DNA of 64,000 bases from Paenibacillus sp. GSMTC-2017. GTDB lineage: Bacteria; Bacillota; Bacilli; Paenibacillales; Paenibacillaceae. The notes beneath the pieces are model-generated. The model saw nothing but the letters and a program-made list of their open reading frames with translations, ran no database searches and had not been told where the DNA came from. The stretch spans positions 62,833 through 126,832 of the forward strand of contig NZ_JAECMT010000004.1 of the NCBI RefSeq assembly GCF_016019935.1. Reading direction: 5' to 3'. Both the position numbers and the translations under genes were made by a program. Shown piece after piece: positions 47,733-56,672 of the stretch (position 1 is its first letter; each line of letters starts with the position of its first letter).

Positions 47733-47935
47733 CTTCCCAATTAAAGTAATCAAACCATTAGCCTACTGGCTTTTCCTTTATTTCTACAACATCCGTATAA
47801 GCAGGTTTAATTTCCCAATGAAATAAGCCTATATAAGCCAAGGGGAGCACGGTACACGATAATGATGCTAAAATAAGGCCTTTCATAAACGTTTTTATTT
47901 TTGTGTGCTTCCTGATAACAGGGCCATCCCGCATA
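47733..47935 (-). pseudogene. Relic of an anti-sigma factor gene (copy of 55967-56671)
   Basis: CCCCTAATCTTCCCAATTAA matches the 3' end of the anti-sigma gene at 55.97 kb; after that the match jumps to its middle (ATCAAACCATTAGCC, CTACAACATCC, CCAATGAAATAAGCCTATAT, ATAAGGCCTTTCATAAACG). About 300 internal bases and the N-terminal zinc-finger part are missing. Preceded at 47661-47732 by another shared stretch (GTCCAGCGCTCT) seen at 55947. The gap 47936-48199 holds site G and nothing else recognised. Confidence 0.8.
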
Positions 47936-47949
47936 GGATAGCCCTAAAA

Positions 47950-47989
47950 CTTGCCGTTACAGACAGCGTGGAGAGCCTTATATAAGTGA
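47950..47989 (+). repeat. SCC-like att site G
   Basis: CTTGCCGTTACAGACAGCGT followed by GGAGAGCCTTATATAAGTGA. It reads CRYRQRGEPY and, if one missing C is restored, HK-stop: an RlmH tail with a one-base deletion. Upstream it shares TTGCCGTTACA.ACAGCG with site E; downstream it shares GTGACTGCGAA and TAGTTGTGATG with sites B and C. Confidence 0.7.
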
Positions 47990-48199
47990 CTGCGAAAAAT
48001 GTTGCTGTGGAAAGTTGGAGAGTGTAGTTGTGATGTGGAATTGCAAGGTCACTTCTCCCAAAATTCAGGTAAAAAGTAGGTAGACTCAGGGCAAGCGATT
48101 AGATTACTATGATGGAAATAAGTGTAATGAATAAAATCGATCTATAGGATATAAATAAGAATCAGGCTGAGTAAAAAAGCGATTAGAGGAGGCCATCTC

Positions 48200-48772
48200 G
48201 TGGGAAGATCATTCGCAAATTTGCATATCAAGTCGAAAAACCTTGAGAAGACTGTTGAAGCATTAAGAGAGCTAAGCCAAGAGCATGCCAAAGTATTAGG
48301 TGAGCCAAATAATGAAGCTCAAGAGATCAAAGTTGTCATGTATGTAAGCAAAAGCAACGAGAACTGGATCAGCGTGCTCCACGATTATTTTGTATGGGGT
48401 ACGGTGAAGGAGATAGGTAAAACGTTGTCCCGACTTATCGAGGAGCCAGTGATGACTGCTGGATATATAAATGAGGAAATATTCGAGTTGTCATTTTTCG
48501 AGAATGGAGACATTCAAGCTGAAAGAATCTTTTGTGAACAGTGGACGAGGGATGAATATGAGGAACTCAAAGAAGAGCTTATTAATGATGACTACTTGCG
48601 GAAAGTGTTGGATATCCGTAATGAGGATTTTGACGACTTCATTAGCATTACGAGTCCGCAACAAGCCGTAAATGAGTTGTCAGAACTGGTCAGAATGTCT
48701 TTATGGTGTGATTCGGAGTGGATACCTTACGAAGAAACTCTCAGAAAACGTTTTGAAAAATATGAATTCTGA
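48200..48772 (+). CDS. Hypothetical protein, first of an immunity-like gene array
   Basis: 190 residues, GTG start behind GAGGAGGCC. Soluble, acidic, mixed alpha/beta (GRSFANLHIKSKNLEKTVEA, VMTAGYINEEIFELSFFENG). No domain recognised. Small acidic single-domain proteins at the head of a row of SMI1/KNR4 genes are commonly immunity proteins of polymorphic toxin systems, so that is the suggested role; it is inference from context only. Confidence 0.6.
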   Translation: MGRSFANLHIKSKNLEKTVEALRELSQEHAKVLGEPNNEAQEIKVVMYVSKSNENWISVLHDYFVWGTVKEIGKTLSRLIEEPVMTAGYINEEIFELSFFENGDIQAERIFCEQWTRDEYEELKEELINDDYLRKVLDIRNEDFDDFISITSPQQAVNELSELVRMSLWCDSEWIPYEETLRKRFEKYEF

Positions 48773-48896
48773 AAAGCCATGACCTTATAGGCACGCTTCA
48801 TTGCTTCAAATAAAGATGATGAAGATTGGTAGTTAACCAGAAATAGCTAGGGCGTCTGGGATAACATTTTAAGCACATGGCGGTGAGAGAAAGGAA

Positions 48897-49508
48897 ATGG
48901 ACAAATTAAAGAACAGCGGATTTTATAAACTTAAATGCTTTATAACGCCGGAAGAGTTTAAAAGCGTTTTGAAGCTTTTTGAACATAAGCAAGCGCAATT
49001 TCATCTAACTAACTATGTCCAGACAGAGCATGATCAGAATCAGGTGTATGAGGCGTATCAAACATTTTATCAGTATTTTGCAGCAGAGGAAAAAAGAAAT
49101 GATTATCACCCCTTCTTTGTTTATTCTATTTCTGTTGTGTCTGATAATGAACGCTCCGGATTTTTTGTGAGAAATGAAGGTGTCCATTTTCCATATTTCG
49201 GACAATGGGCAGAGGATGAATTGCCGTGTATCTTGCTTTCATTTCCTAAAGGCTTTCAAATTGATTTGGAAGATGAAAAAGGGAAGTATTATATTTATGA
49301 GGATATCCAGGATCATAAGCTGTTAACGTATACGTTTTTTAATGAAATAACGAACTCTATTAAAAAAATGACTAAGCCGCTTCGCTTCTCGGCGCATGAC
49401 GCAAATGCTATGAAGGAGCAAAAGCCTTCTGTGCGTATAAGCTATGATGCGATTCGAGACTTGAACAAATCGTGGATTTTTAGTAGATATGGACTTGTGA
49501 TCAAATAG
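48897..49508 (+). CDS. Hypothetical protein in the immunity-like array
   Basis: 203 residues, ATG at 48897 behind GAGAAAGGAA. Soluble and rich in aromatic residues (VYEAYQTFYQYFAAEEKRND, VHFPYFGQWAEDELPCILL). No signal peptide, membrane helix or known motif. Neighbours on both sides are immunity-like, so an immunity function is possible; unproven. Confidence 0.6.
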   Translation: MDKLKNSGFYKLKCFITPEEFKSVLKLFEHKQAQFHLTNYVQTEHDQNQVYEAYQTFYQYFAAEEKRNDYHPFFVYSISVVSDNERSGFFVRNEGVHFPYFGQWAEDELPCILLSFPKGFQIDLEDEKGKYYIYEDIQDHKLLTYTFFNEITNSIKKMTKPLRFSAHDANAMKEQKPSVRISYDAIRDLNKSWIFSRYGLVIK

Positions 49509-49589
49509 GAGAATTAGGCAAATGATTAAGCATTTCCATTTCAAACTGAGCTATGCCTATTAATCGTTTTCGTAACAGGAGGAGTATTT

Positions 49590-50339
49590 ATGTACATTGT
49601 ATCTCAGCCAAAACTGTTGTCTGATAGTCAAAACAAAGCACTTGCGAAGGAAGACTTCGCTGTTTATCCACAGGGCTACCTCCGGTTTTTGCAGCGATTC
49701 GGCGAAGGGACTTACAGAGGGTGGTTGAATGTCCAGCTGCCGGATACGGAGGTGCTTAAACCTTTTGCCGAGTACGGGTTATGGGAGCATGACGAGGACA
49801 GCCCCATTACTGAGCAACAGATCGGCGAGTGTATCGTTATAGGTACAACGGTGGACGGCGATTTTTTGGCAGTGCATCCCCAGACGGCTGGGCTACTCTG
49901 GCTACCTCGGCATGCGGAGAAAGTTAAGGCGATTTCCCTGCAGGCACGGGAGCAGGAAGACGAAGGGATATACGCTTTGGTGCTGGACGAAATATATCGT
50001 CAGGTGTATGGAATCAGTCAAGAGGAGGCCGTCTATTATGAACCGTGGACAGGTACTCGGAGCCATCGCTTTTTGCGTTTGCCACAAGTGCAGAACCAGC
50101 TTTCGTTACCCGATCTTGCCGGAATGTGCCAAGCAGAGTTTACTCCGGATTTATCTATTGAGACCCCATATGCATGCTTTCTGTTCTACCGGCAACTAGG
50201 TGGCTATGTACGATTAAATTATGCCTACCAGCAAGAGGTGGCCGTTTTCTATGAACAGGATGCACAACAGGAGTTTGCTGTTATAGAGCAATGGCTCTTG
50301 TCAAAAGGGTGCGAAGCGATTTCAAATCATAACAGATGA
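49590..50339 (+). CDS. SMI1/KNR4 (SUKH)-like protein
   Basis: 249 residues, ATG behind AGGAGGAG. The first 170 residues follow the SUKH pattern: FAVYPQGYLRFLQRFGEGTY (proline-led helix then G-rich turn), IGTTVDGDFLAVHP, then a short strand LLWLPRH. A further about 80 residues form a second helical part. SUKH proteins bind and neutralise diverse nuclease or deaminase toxins. It is one of four SUKH-like genes in this 5-kb array, with no toxin gene nearby. Confidence 0.7.
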   Translation: MYIVSQPKLLSDSQNKALAKEDFAVYPQGYLRFLQRFGEGTYRGWLNVQLPDTEVLKPFAEYGLWEHDEDSPITEQQIGECIVIGTTVDGDFLAVHPQTAGLLWLPRHAEKVKAISLQAREQEDEGIYALVLDEIYRQVYGISQEEAVYYEPWTGTRSHRFLRLPQVQNQLSLPDLAGMCQAEFTPDLSIETPYACFLFYRQLGGYVRLNYAYQQEVAVFYEQDAQQEFAVIEQWLLSKGCEAISNHNR

Positions 50340-50376
50340 TCTGGGTGCTCCTTAAGTGAGGGAGAGGGAGGTATGC

Positions 50377-50943
50377 ATGAAACTAGATTTTACTCTGGAT
50401 ACACATGGAACGTGTGTGGGTCAATTGAGAGATGAACTGCTACCGTTAGAGGAATTAGCAAATAAATGGAAGTTTCCGTATGATATCTTTGTAGTATTTC
50501 GTGTTTTACCTGAAAGTTATGGTCGAAAAACATCCAGACGTTTTGATAGTAGGGATCATACCCTCGAATTAGATATCAGCATTAGTTATGAGCAGTATCA
50601 ACGGATGTCCAAGCATGAGCAACGTGAGGTATTGGGTATTTACCTCTATAACTATCTAATAGAGTCAGTTGCTAAATATAATAAGCATGCAGATGAGGAA
50701 GCCCAAAATCAACTACTGGGCCTGGTGAAAAAATGGATGCTTGAAAACAATTGGCTAAATGGAAAGATAAATCTAGCACGGAAACTTCTTTCGCAAGACA
50801 TGAAACTTTATGAAGTCAGCCAACAATTGAAAATGCCTCTAGAAGAAATTGAGTATATCCTTCTCCGTATGAATGACTATGAGCCAACTGACATTCATCC
50901 TGATAACATTGTAGTAGAAAAAGCGCCGCCATATTATTTGTAG
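50377..50943 (+). CDS. Hypothetical protein in the immunity-like array
   Basis: 188 residues, ATG at 50377 behind GGGAGG; an in-frame GTG at 50356 would place the ribosome site inside the gene. Soluble; a beta-rich first half (MKLDFTLDTHGTCVGQLRDE, HTLELDISISYEQYQRMS) and a helical second half (LARKLLSQDMKLYEVSQQLK). I recognise no named domain. Tight packing between SUKH-like genes suggests the same immunity function. Confidence 0.6.
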   Translation: MKLDFTLDTHGTCVGQLRDELLPLEELANKWKFPYDIFVVFRVLPESYGRKTSRRFDSRDHTLELDISISYEQYQRMSKHEQREVLGIYLYNYLIESVAKYNKHADEEAQNQLLGLVKKWMLENNWLNGKINLARKLLSQDMKLYEVSQQLKMPLEEIEYILLRMNDYEPTDIHPDNIVVEKAPPYYL

Positions 50944-51004
50944 AAGGTACGAGAGATATCCAAAACTTACAATAAAACATGTATAGGGAGAGTGAATCGA
51001 AATC

Positions 51005-51463
51005 ATGTATGAGCGCTTGGAAGAGAAACTGAAAACGACTTCCGCTTTAAAATGGTTTCCTGGTCATGGTGCGGAAGAGAGCTGGATAGCGGAAGTCGAA
51101 GAGGAATTAGGATTCCGCCTGCCGCCATCTTATCACTGGTGGCTGGTTCATTACGGTAATGCCCGGTTGAATGGCGGGAATATTCTAGCCATCACTGCTC
51201 CCGAACACAGAGAGTATTACGACGGCGATCTTCTTTACATACATAGACTGAATAAAGCCGAGGAATGGTGGGTAGGCAAGTTTCCCCACAGACTGGACTT
51301 ATTCGTGCCGGATAGCGACGAGCTTTATTTTTTCGATACGTCCATTAGAGATACACAGGGTGAATTTCCGATCATGTGTTATGATCTCATGAATGATTTG
51401 ATCGACAAATATGCGTCAACGTTTGCAGAGTTTCTAGAACAGCTGATTGACGAGCGTTCTTAA
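51005..51463 (+). CDS. SMI1/KNR4 (SUKH-1) immunity-like protein
   Basis: 152 residues, ATG at 51005. Classical SUKH-1 layout: helix VEEELGFRLPPSYHWWLVHY (proline pair then the hydrophobic 'f...g' turn), strand GNILAI, region LYIHRL, then LFVPDSDELYFFDTS and a final helix FAEFLEQLI. Expected to be a toxin-neutralising immunity protein. Confidence 0.85.
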   Translation: MYERLEEKLKTTSALKWFPGHGAEESWIAEVEEELGFRLPPSYHWWLVHYGNARLNGGNILAITAPEHREYYDGDLLYIHRLNKAEEWWVGKFPHRLDLFVPDSDELYFFDTSIRDTQGEFPIMCYDLMNDLIDKYASTFAEFLEQLIDERS

Positions 51464-51516
51464 ATAAGAATAAATGATGAGTTTTTCATAAGACTTTGAG
51501 TAGGAGCGGTTAATGG

Positions 51517-52596
51517 ATGATCAATCTAAAAGGTATCGGAAAGTTCGAGAATCTGCCGGAAATCGCGATGCACATTTATAAAGGAAATATTGCTGCTTTG
51601 CAGGCTGCAATTACAGCAGGCTGGGATATTGAAGCTGGTATCATACTTAGCAAACATACCACGTTAAGTCCGCTCGATCTGGCACTTGTATTGCAGAAAA
51701 TGGATGTTGTAAAGCTGCTGGTAGAGCTAGGCGTCAACTTGAATGTCAATCAAAATCCGGCCTTTTTGCGAGCAGTTCGCTATTGCAAGGAAGATATCAT
51801 TCGCTATATTGCAGCGCAAGGAGCCAAGATGGACAAGCTCAATCAAGTCGGGTCAGGCGCATATTCACAAGCCTACTATGGCAACAAAAATAATATCCCG
51901 CTAATTCATGAGCTGGGATTAGATATGAAGTTGCATGGCGGTGCTGTATTGCGTCAAGCTGTATCGGATCATGATTATAAGACACTTACGTATTTGCTCG
52001 ATCATGGGGTGGATATCAACTATAATAAGCCGGATATGGTCTACCCTTATCAAGCGACTCCGTTAACTGTTGCCGTGCGCATAGGTAATCTGGCCATGGT
52101 CAAATTTTTGATTGAACGCGGTGCGGACGTGACTTTTACGGAAAAGGATGGCGAGCGCCCATATACGATTGCGGTGAGCAATAAGGATACAATTTTGGCT
52201 GACTATTTGAAATCGCTGGAACCGGCTGAGTTTCATGATTTGGAGAATAAAAAGGTTGAGCTGAAAAAATATAAACTGACCGATGAGCTGATCAGCATTC
52301 TTACTGGAGACAAGCTGCGCCTTGAGCTATCGCAAAATGAATATGGAATCGGGTATATCGATTTTTTCACATTGACCGATACGATTGAGATGAAAGTCGG
52401 CTGGCAAAAGCTGCTGCGTCTGTCAGCCGATATCGACAATTACTCCGCTCTGCAGCTAGTGTGGAATCCGAAGAAAAAAGGCTTGGTAGGCTGCTATGAC
52501 GTGGAGCATCAGGAGTATGCGGATTTATGCAGCTTTACAGAGTTTCTTGTGGAGCCTGAAATGTACCTCATTAAGTTTCTTGAGGGAGAGTTATAA
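51517..52596 (+). CDS. Ankyrin-repeat protein with SUKH-like C-terminal domain
   Basis: 359 residues. Five or so ankyrin-type repeats in the first about 235 residues (TLSPLDLALVLQKMDVVKLL, TPLTVAVRIGNLAMVKFLIE, RPYTIAVSNKD), then a separate C-terminal domain (about 255-359) with strands LRLELSQNEYGIGYIDFF. Ankyrin proteins of this kind also occur as immunity proteins in polymorphic toxin loci. The start ATG follows GTAGGAGCGG. Confidence 0.75.
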   Translation: MINLKGIGKFENLPEIAMHIYKGNIAALQAAITAGWDIEAGIILSKHTTLSPLDLALVLQKMDVVKLLVELGVNLNVNQNPAFLRAVRYCKEDIIRYIAAQGAKMDKLNQVGSGAYSQAYYGNKNNIPLIHELGLDMKLHGGAVLRQAVSDHDYKTLTYLLDHGVDINYNKPDMVYPYQATPLTVAVRIGNLAMVKFLIERGADVTFTEKDGERPYTIAVSNKDTILADYLKSLEPAEFHDLENKKVELKKYKLTDELISILTGDKLRLELSQNEYGIGYIDFFTLTDTIEMKVGWQKLLRLSADIDNYSALQLVWNPKKKGLVGCYDVEHQEYADLCSFTEFLVEPEMYLIKFLEGEL

Positions 52597-52656
52597 ATGA
52601 AGAACCGCACAGACGTTCATCCTGATAACAGTATTCGTAGGGAAGGTGATTAACTT

Positions 52657-53100
52657 ATGAAGGATGCGTTAATGGAGAGATTACAGATTTTCCTTCATCG
52701 GGAGGATAATAGTACACTAGTAGGCATTCCGGCGAGCCTAGAGGAAATTGCTAATGCACAGCGACGGCTGAACGTAAACTTTCATGAAGATTACGTTCAT
52801 TTTATTAGGACGTTTGGCGGAGCATATGCAGGTCTTGCGGTATATGCCTTCACTAATGGCTCTAGCCTCGGAAATGAAACAGTTATCGATTTGACGCTTG
52901 GGTTCCGAGAGCAATTTAAGGAATCTCCCATCGCAGAACTTTTACGAACAAGTTATGTCATTTCTATGGATGGTTCCGGCGATCCGATTATTATCAATCA
53001 GTCAGGAAAGGTTTTCATCTGTTATCACGATACCGGGGAGATCAAGTTAGTAGCGGATTCATTCGAGGTGCTGATCGAGGAAAATTTTTATGAATGGTGA
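52657..53100 (+). CDS. SMI1/KNR4 (SUKH) immunity-like protein
   Basis: 147 residues, ATG behind GGGAAGGTG. SUKH pattern: PASLEEIANAQRRLNVNFHE, DYVHFIRTFGGAYAGLAVYA, VISMDGSGDPIIINQSGKVF (the 'd..Gd.i.i...g' strand), ICYHDTGEI, and a C-terminal helix. Last intact member of the array. Confidence 0.85.
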   Translation: MKDALMERLQIFLHREDNSTLVGIPASLEEIANAQRRLNVNFHEDYVHFIRTFGGAYAGLAVYAFTNGSSLGNETVIDLTLGFREQFKESPIAELLRTSYVISMDGSGDPIIINQSGKVFICYHDTGEIKLVADSFEVLIEENFYEW

Positions 53101-53131
53101 TTAGTCCAACTCGGTAGACCATCTGCTTGCG

Positions 53132-53430
53132 GTGGTTCAGGTGGCTTTTGTAACTCTTTTAGGCTACCCTTCTCATCGTTCATTAGCATATGATCCATCG
53201 CCTGGAGCAGGGTGGATTGCCTTTAATTTTGCCTATTTAAGAAGTGATAGTCGTCAACGTCTTGCGGAGTCGGGTAAAAACTATCGATTAACTCTTATGA
53301 CGAGCAATAGTACAGCGGAAAAAAGAAAAACTGCCGTTTCGTCATCCAAATGCGACGGAGCGGCAGTTTTTTCTACTGTTGTTGAAAAAATTTTTATAAG
53401 TAAAAGCGACAGTTGAAGGACGAGTACTCC
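53132..53430 (+). pseudogene. Composite fossil: DUF1963 fragment joined to secreted-protein fragment
   Basis: Bases 53159-53220 (GGCTACCCTTCTCATCGTTC...) match 55661-55722 inside the intact DUF1963 gene. From about 53238 the sequence switches to match 59676-59880: the end of the small secreted-protein gene (CTATCGATTAACTCTTATGA), its terminator, and the bases beyond it. So two genes that are 4 kb apart elsewhere are fused here, implying a deletion in an ancestral copy of that block. The frame at 53132 is a by-product. Confidence 0.8.
53327..53375 (+). terminator. Terminator within the composite fossil
   Basis: CTGCCGTTTCGTC / GACGGAGCGGCAG then six T; near-copy of the terminator at 59817-59864. 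Confidence 0.8.
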
Positions 53431-53530
53431 GATAAAAACTTAACCTGATGACAGAGTAACTGTCATGTGTTCGCCCCAAAATCTGTACAAAACGAAGTAT
53501 CTGACGATTTTCAATAGCATCATTTATTAT

Positions 53531-53589
53531 GTCATCAGTTAGGAATTATAGTGGTGGCCTTTCATATAAAAATTTTCCTCGCGGCCAAA
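53531..53589 (-). pseudogene. Relic of the 3' end of a DUF1904 gene
   Basis: GTCATCAGTTAGGAATTATA through TTCATATAAAAATTTTCCTC and GCGGCCAA aligns with 63644-63698, the 3' end of the intact DUF1904 gene, with about three-quarters identity by eye. It is followed directly by the MFS gene. Nothing else is recognised between 53431 and 53604. Confidence 0.7.
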
Positions 53590-53604
53590 AGTATCAATGA
53601 GCAT

Positions 53605-54804
53605 TTAAACGTCCTTGATACTTTTCTTTTGATTCTGATCCAAATGATAACTAAAGAAAGTTAGCATACTTGCACAGACTGCAACGATTCCACCGACCCA
53701 AGTTACATTCATTAAATTCCCTTCATGGTACACAATTCCGCCTAATGCAGAACCAAAAGCGATACCTACGTTGCTTGCTACTGGCATAAGTGAAGCAGCG
53801 AGACCTACTGCCTTTGGCTGATAAATTCCGGCGAGATCTATTAAATAAAGCTGTGTAGATGTTGTTAAGAGAATGGCCATTAACGACATCAATCCAATGT
53901 TAGCAAGCCCGTAAATAAGATCATTAGTAGTCCAAAACAAAGTGGTCAGAACAACCGCTTGTACGAGAAAAATAAATCGAAGGCGGCCGATTGGATTGTG
54001 GCTGGCAACTTTTCCGGCGAGGATGTTGCTGAAAATAGAGATAAATCCGTAACCAAATATAATTAAACTGATTGACTGGTGGGGTACCTTCATTCCTTGC
54101 AAGATAGGAACAAGGTACGTAAAGACGGCATAGGTTGCACCAAATCCGAGAGCAGGAATGAAAAAGGCCATCAAAATTCTTGGATTGGTCATTAAAGATA
54201 ACTGATCCCGTATCGAACTGCGAATTTGGCTGAGATTATTAGGCAAGACAAAAAATGACGCCAAAAATGCAAATCCACCTAGGAAAGTAGTTAATATGAA
54301 AGTGGCATTCCAGCCGTACGAATCGGCGATGACAATACCAATCGGCACCCCAACGACATTTGCGAGTGTGAAGCCACCGAAAACGAATGATATAGCAAGT
54401 CCCCGTTTTTTAATCGGCATCGTTTCACTTGCAACAATCATGGCTAAAGAGATTAATACACCTGTTACAATCGCTGTCAAAATTCGAAGTGAAAGGAGCA
54501 TGATGTAGCTTGTTGAGATTATACATAAAGCATTAAGGACGATGAAAGAACCTATCAAAAATAACATCCATTTTCGCTTTGGAAAATGACTTGTTGCTGA
54601 CATCACTAGTGGTGTGGCGATGGCAAATGTAATTGCAAACGCAGAAACGAGTGTACCTGCTTTTGCATTTGTCATGTGAAGGCTTGAAGAAATATCGGTT
54701 AATATTCCGACAATAACAAATTCGCTTGTCCCGAGAACAAATGTTAATAAAGAAAGTGACAATATGAGCAGCCAATGTCGCTTAGATAATGTTGTGGGGT
54801 CCAT
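53605..54804 (-). CDS. MFS transporter, DHA1 (drug:H+ antiporter-1) family
   Basis: 399 residues with twelve membrane helices. Opening helix LLILSLSLLTFVLGTSEFVI and motif A-like loop, GVPIGIVIADSYGW near helix 6. The TSEFVIVGIL/GTLVSAF pattern is that of the AraJ/PbuE-type DHA1 exporters. Start: ATG at 54804 behind AGAGGTAATT; the frame is open to 54873. Substrate unknown. The 54805-55109 interval upstream contains no recognisable gene. Confidence 0.88.
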   Translation of the reverse strand: MDPTTLSKRHWLLILSLSLLTFVLGTSEFVIVGILTDISSSLHMTNAKAGTLVSAFAITFAIATPLVMSATSHFPKRKWMLFLIGSFIVLNALCIISTSYIMLLSLRILTAIVTGVLISLAMIVASETMPIKKRGLAISFVFGGFTLANVVGVPIGIVIADSYGWNATFILTTFLGGFAFLASFFVLPNNLSQIRSSIRDQLSLMTNPRILMAFFIPALGFGATYAVFTYLVPILQGMKVPHQSISLIIFGYGFISIFSNILAGKVASHNPIGRLRFIFLVQAVVLTTLFWTTNDLIYGLANIGLMSLMAILLTTSTQLYLIDLAGIYQPKAVGLAASLMPVASNVGIAFGSALGGIVYHEGNLMNVTWVGGIVAVCASMLTFFSYHLDQNQKKSIKDV

Positions 54805-55109
54805 AATTACCTCTTTTCTTAGATGACTGTAAATGTGTGAATTAGTAGATATACGACCTAAACATCTTACCATAAAAATAGTATTTGCGATTAAAACCCT
54901 TTTTTATTAAATCGTCTCAAGGAATCCTTCACCAAGTCGGATAGTTCGACGTACCCAGGGAAGCATCCTAACTGACCGACGTCTTTGTAGTTCAATTAAA
55001 GGTATTTATTATAAAATGTAGAATACTACTCCAAATTCCAATTAAAAAAAAGTAATGTTAACAGGAAATAATAGCTGTAAAAAATAGGAGCATTTGCAGG
55101 GAGGTAAAG

Positions 55110-55850
55110 ATGAATAGCAACCATTTTTTAGAGACGATTGAACAGTCAAATCTTGCAAGCCATAAAGAGTATCTACGCCAAGTTGTGAGACCAGCAATTG
55201 ATATACTTAAGAAGAACGATGCTGAAGTACGAATGGGGTGCAGTCGTTTTGGAGGAGCACCTGATTTACCAGTTGGTAGCGAATGGCCGACATATGAGAC
55301 GAACCCGTATCGCTTCCTCGGTCAAATCAATTTTGCAGAAACTGCATTCGCCGAAGCAAGTCTGCCATCAAAAGGTCTCCTATCTCTTTTTGTAGCAGAT
55401 TATAATTCAGATGGAGACAGTTTTCTGGAGGCTTTTGAGAACGGATATATTCATGCTATATACATTCCTGAACCTATGGATCTAGTGACAATATCTCCGC
55501 CCCAGTCCGATATTAGCAAGACTACTGTGATTGAGTTTTTCCCGACGATGGATATTCCTTATGACGAATATCAGGTGAAGGATTGGCCTTTCGAGGAAGA
55601 ACAGAATGACACATACACTGAGATTCGAGATTCTTTACATAAAAGCTCAGATTACCTTCTAGGCTACCCTTCTCATTGTTCACTAGCATATGATCCATCG
55701 CCTGGAGCAGGATGGATTTCTATGCTAACAATTGATTCCAATGATGATCTTGAATGGTGCTGGCATGACGGCGATAAATTGATGATATTCATAGAAACAG
55801 AACGACTAAAGAATTTGGATTTTAGTGCGCTTAAGTCTGATGCAGGTTAA
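55110..55850 (+). CDS. DUF1963 (YwqG-like) protein
   Basis: 246 residues, ATG behind GGGAGGTAAAG. Typical DUF1963 features: SRFGGAPDLPVGSEWP, RFLGQINFAE, LSLFVADYNSDGD, LLGYPSH with CSLAYDPSPG, and a final LMIFIE strand. These proteins are cytosolic, widespread in Firmicutes, and frequently near toxin-immunity genes; biochemical role unknown. A broken copy lies at 53159-53220. Confidence 0.85.
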   Translation: MNSNHFLETIEQSNLASHKEYLRQVVRPAIDILKKNDAEVRMGCSRFGGAPDLPVGSEWPTYETNPYRFLGQINFAETAFAEASLPSKGLLSLFVADYNSDGDSFLEAFENGYIHAIYIPEPMDLVTISPPQSDISKTTVIEFFPTMDIPYDEYQVKDWPFEEEQNDTYTEIRDSLHKSSDYLLGYPSHCSLAYDPSPGAGWISMLTIDSNDDLEWCWHDGDKLMIFIETERLKNLDFSALKSDAG

Positions 55851-55966
55851 AGATCTGGAAGTATAGGATAGAGAAGAAAGCAAAGCCGATTCGGATCATT
55901 GCCTCTAACACAAAATTCATAGAAAAGAGCGCTCGGCAGACTATTGTCCAGCGCTCTCCCAGTCCC

Positions 55967-56671
55967 CTAATTTCCCCAATTAAAATTTGCTTCAACCTGA
56001 GCGCTTGCTGCAGGTAGTTTCATTCCATCTTTCCATATCAAGATGTTGTCTTCCTTTGTTCCGAAATATAGAGCTTTCATTTTTATATTATCGCCCCAGT
56101 TAGCTTGCCAGATGTCACTTTCGGCTGGGTCAGACAGATAGTACATATTATGAAGTCCAAATTCAACTTTTGCCTTTCTTTTTATTATTGGACGGTATGG
56201 AGTGACGTACATGTTTCCGTCTTTGTCCAAATCCCCTTTTGTATAATTCAATTCATAACCATCGGTTAGTCTTACATGATAAGTGATCAAACCATTAGCC
56301 AATTGGCTTACTTCCTTTATCTCTACAACATCCATAGAAACGGGTACAATTTTCCAATGAAATAAGCCTATATAAGCGAAGAGGAGTATGGTACACGATA
56401 ATGAAGCTATAATAAGGCCTTTCATAAACGCTTTTATTTTTGTGCGGTTCCAGAAATCGGACATCCCTCTTAACACTTTGACCTCGCTGTTATTGTTTTC
56501 GACGCTTACTCTAGGTATTGCGATATTATGTTGAAGCTTCTCCGCTCTATATTTACAATTACTGCATGAGTCGAAGTGTTCCTCAACCAATTGCCGGCTC
56601 TCTTCACTACAAACATTATCGATATATAAGGGCAGTAAATCGTTGATGATTTCACACTTTATTTCGTTCAA
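55967..56671 (-). CDS. Anti-sigma factor with zinc-finger (zf-HC2) domain
   Basis: 234 residues, TTG start one base after the sigma-gene stop, behind GAGGAGG (translationally coupled). N-terminal zf-HC2 anti-sigma motif EEHFDSCSNC (HxxxCxxC), one membrane helix at about 85-107 (GLIIASLSCTILLFAYIGLF), then an extracytoplasmic domain. It should sequester the ECF sigma factor encoded upstream until a surface signal arrives. A decayed partial copy exists at 47733-47935. Confidence 0.88.
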   Translation of the reverse strand: MNEIKCEIINDLLPLYIDNVCSEESRQLVEEHFDSCSNCKYRAEKLQHNIAIPRVSVENNNSEVKVLRGMSDFWNRTKIKAFMKGLIIASLSCTILLFAYIGLFHWKIVPVSMDVVEIKEVSQLANGLITYHVRLTDGYELNYTKGDLDKDGNMYVTPYRPIIKRKAKVEFGLHNMYYLSDPAESDIWQANWGDNIKMKALYFGTKEDNILIWKDGMKLPAASAQVEANFNWGN

Positions 56672-56672
56672 G

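Noticed and set aside
49310..49325. GGATCATAAGC inside a gene
   Set aside because: In-frame part of an intact hypothetical gene and lacks the TAT codon; treated as chance.
53132..53416. 94-codon open frame as a new gene
   Set aside because: It is a junction of two fossil fragments matching genes at 55.1 and 59.3 kb.
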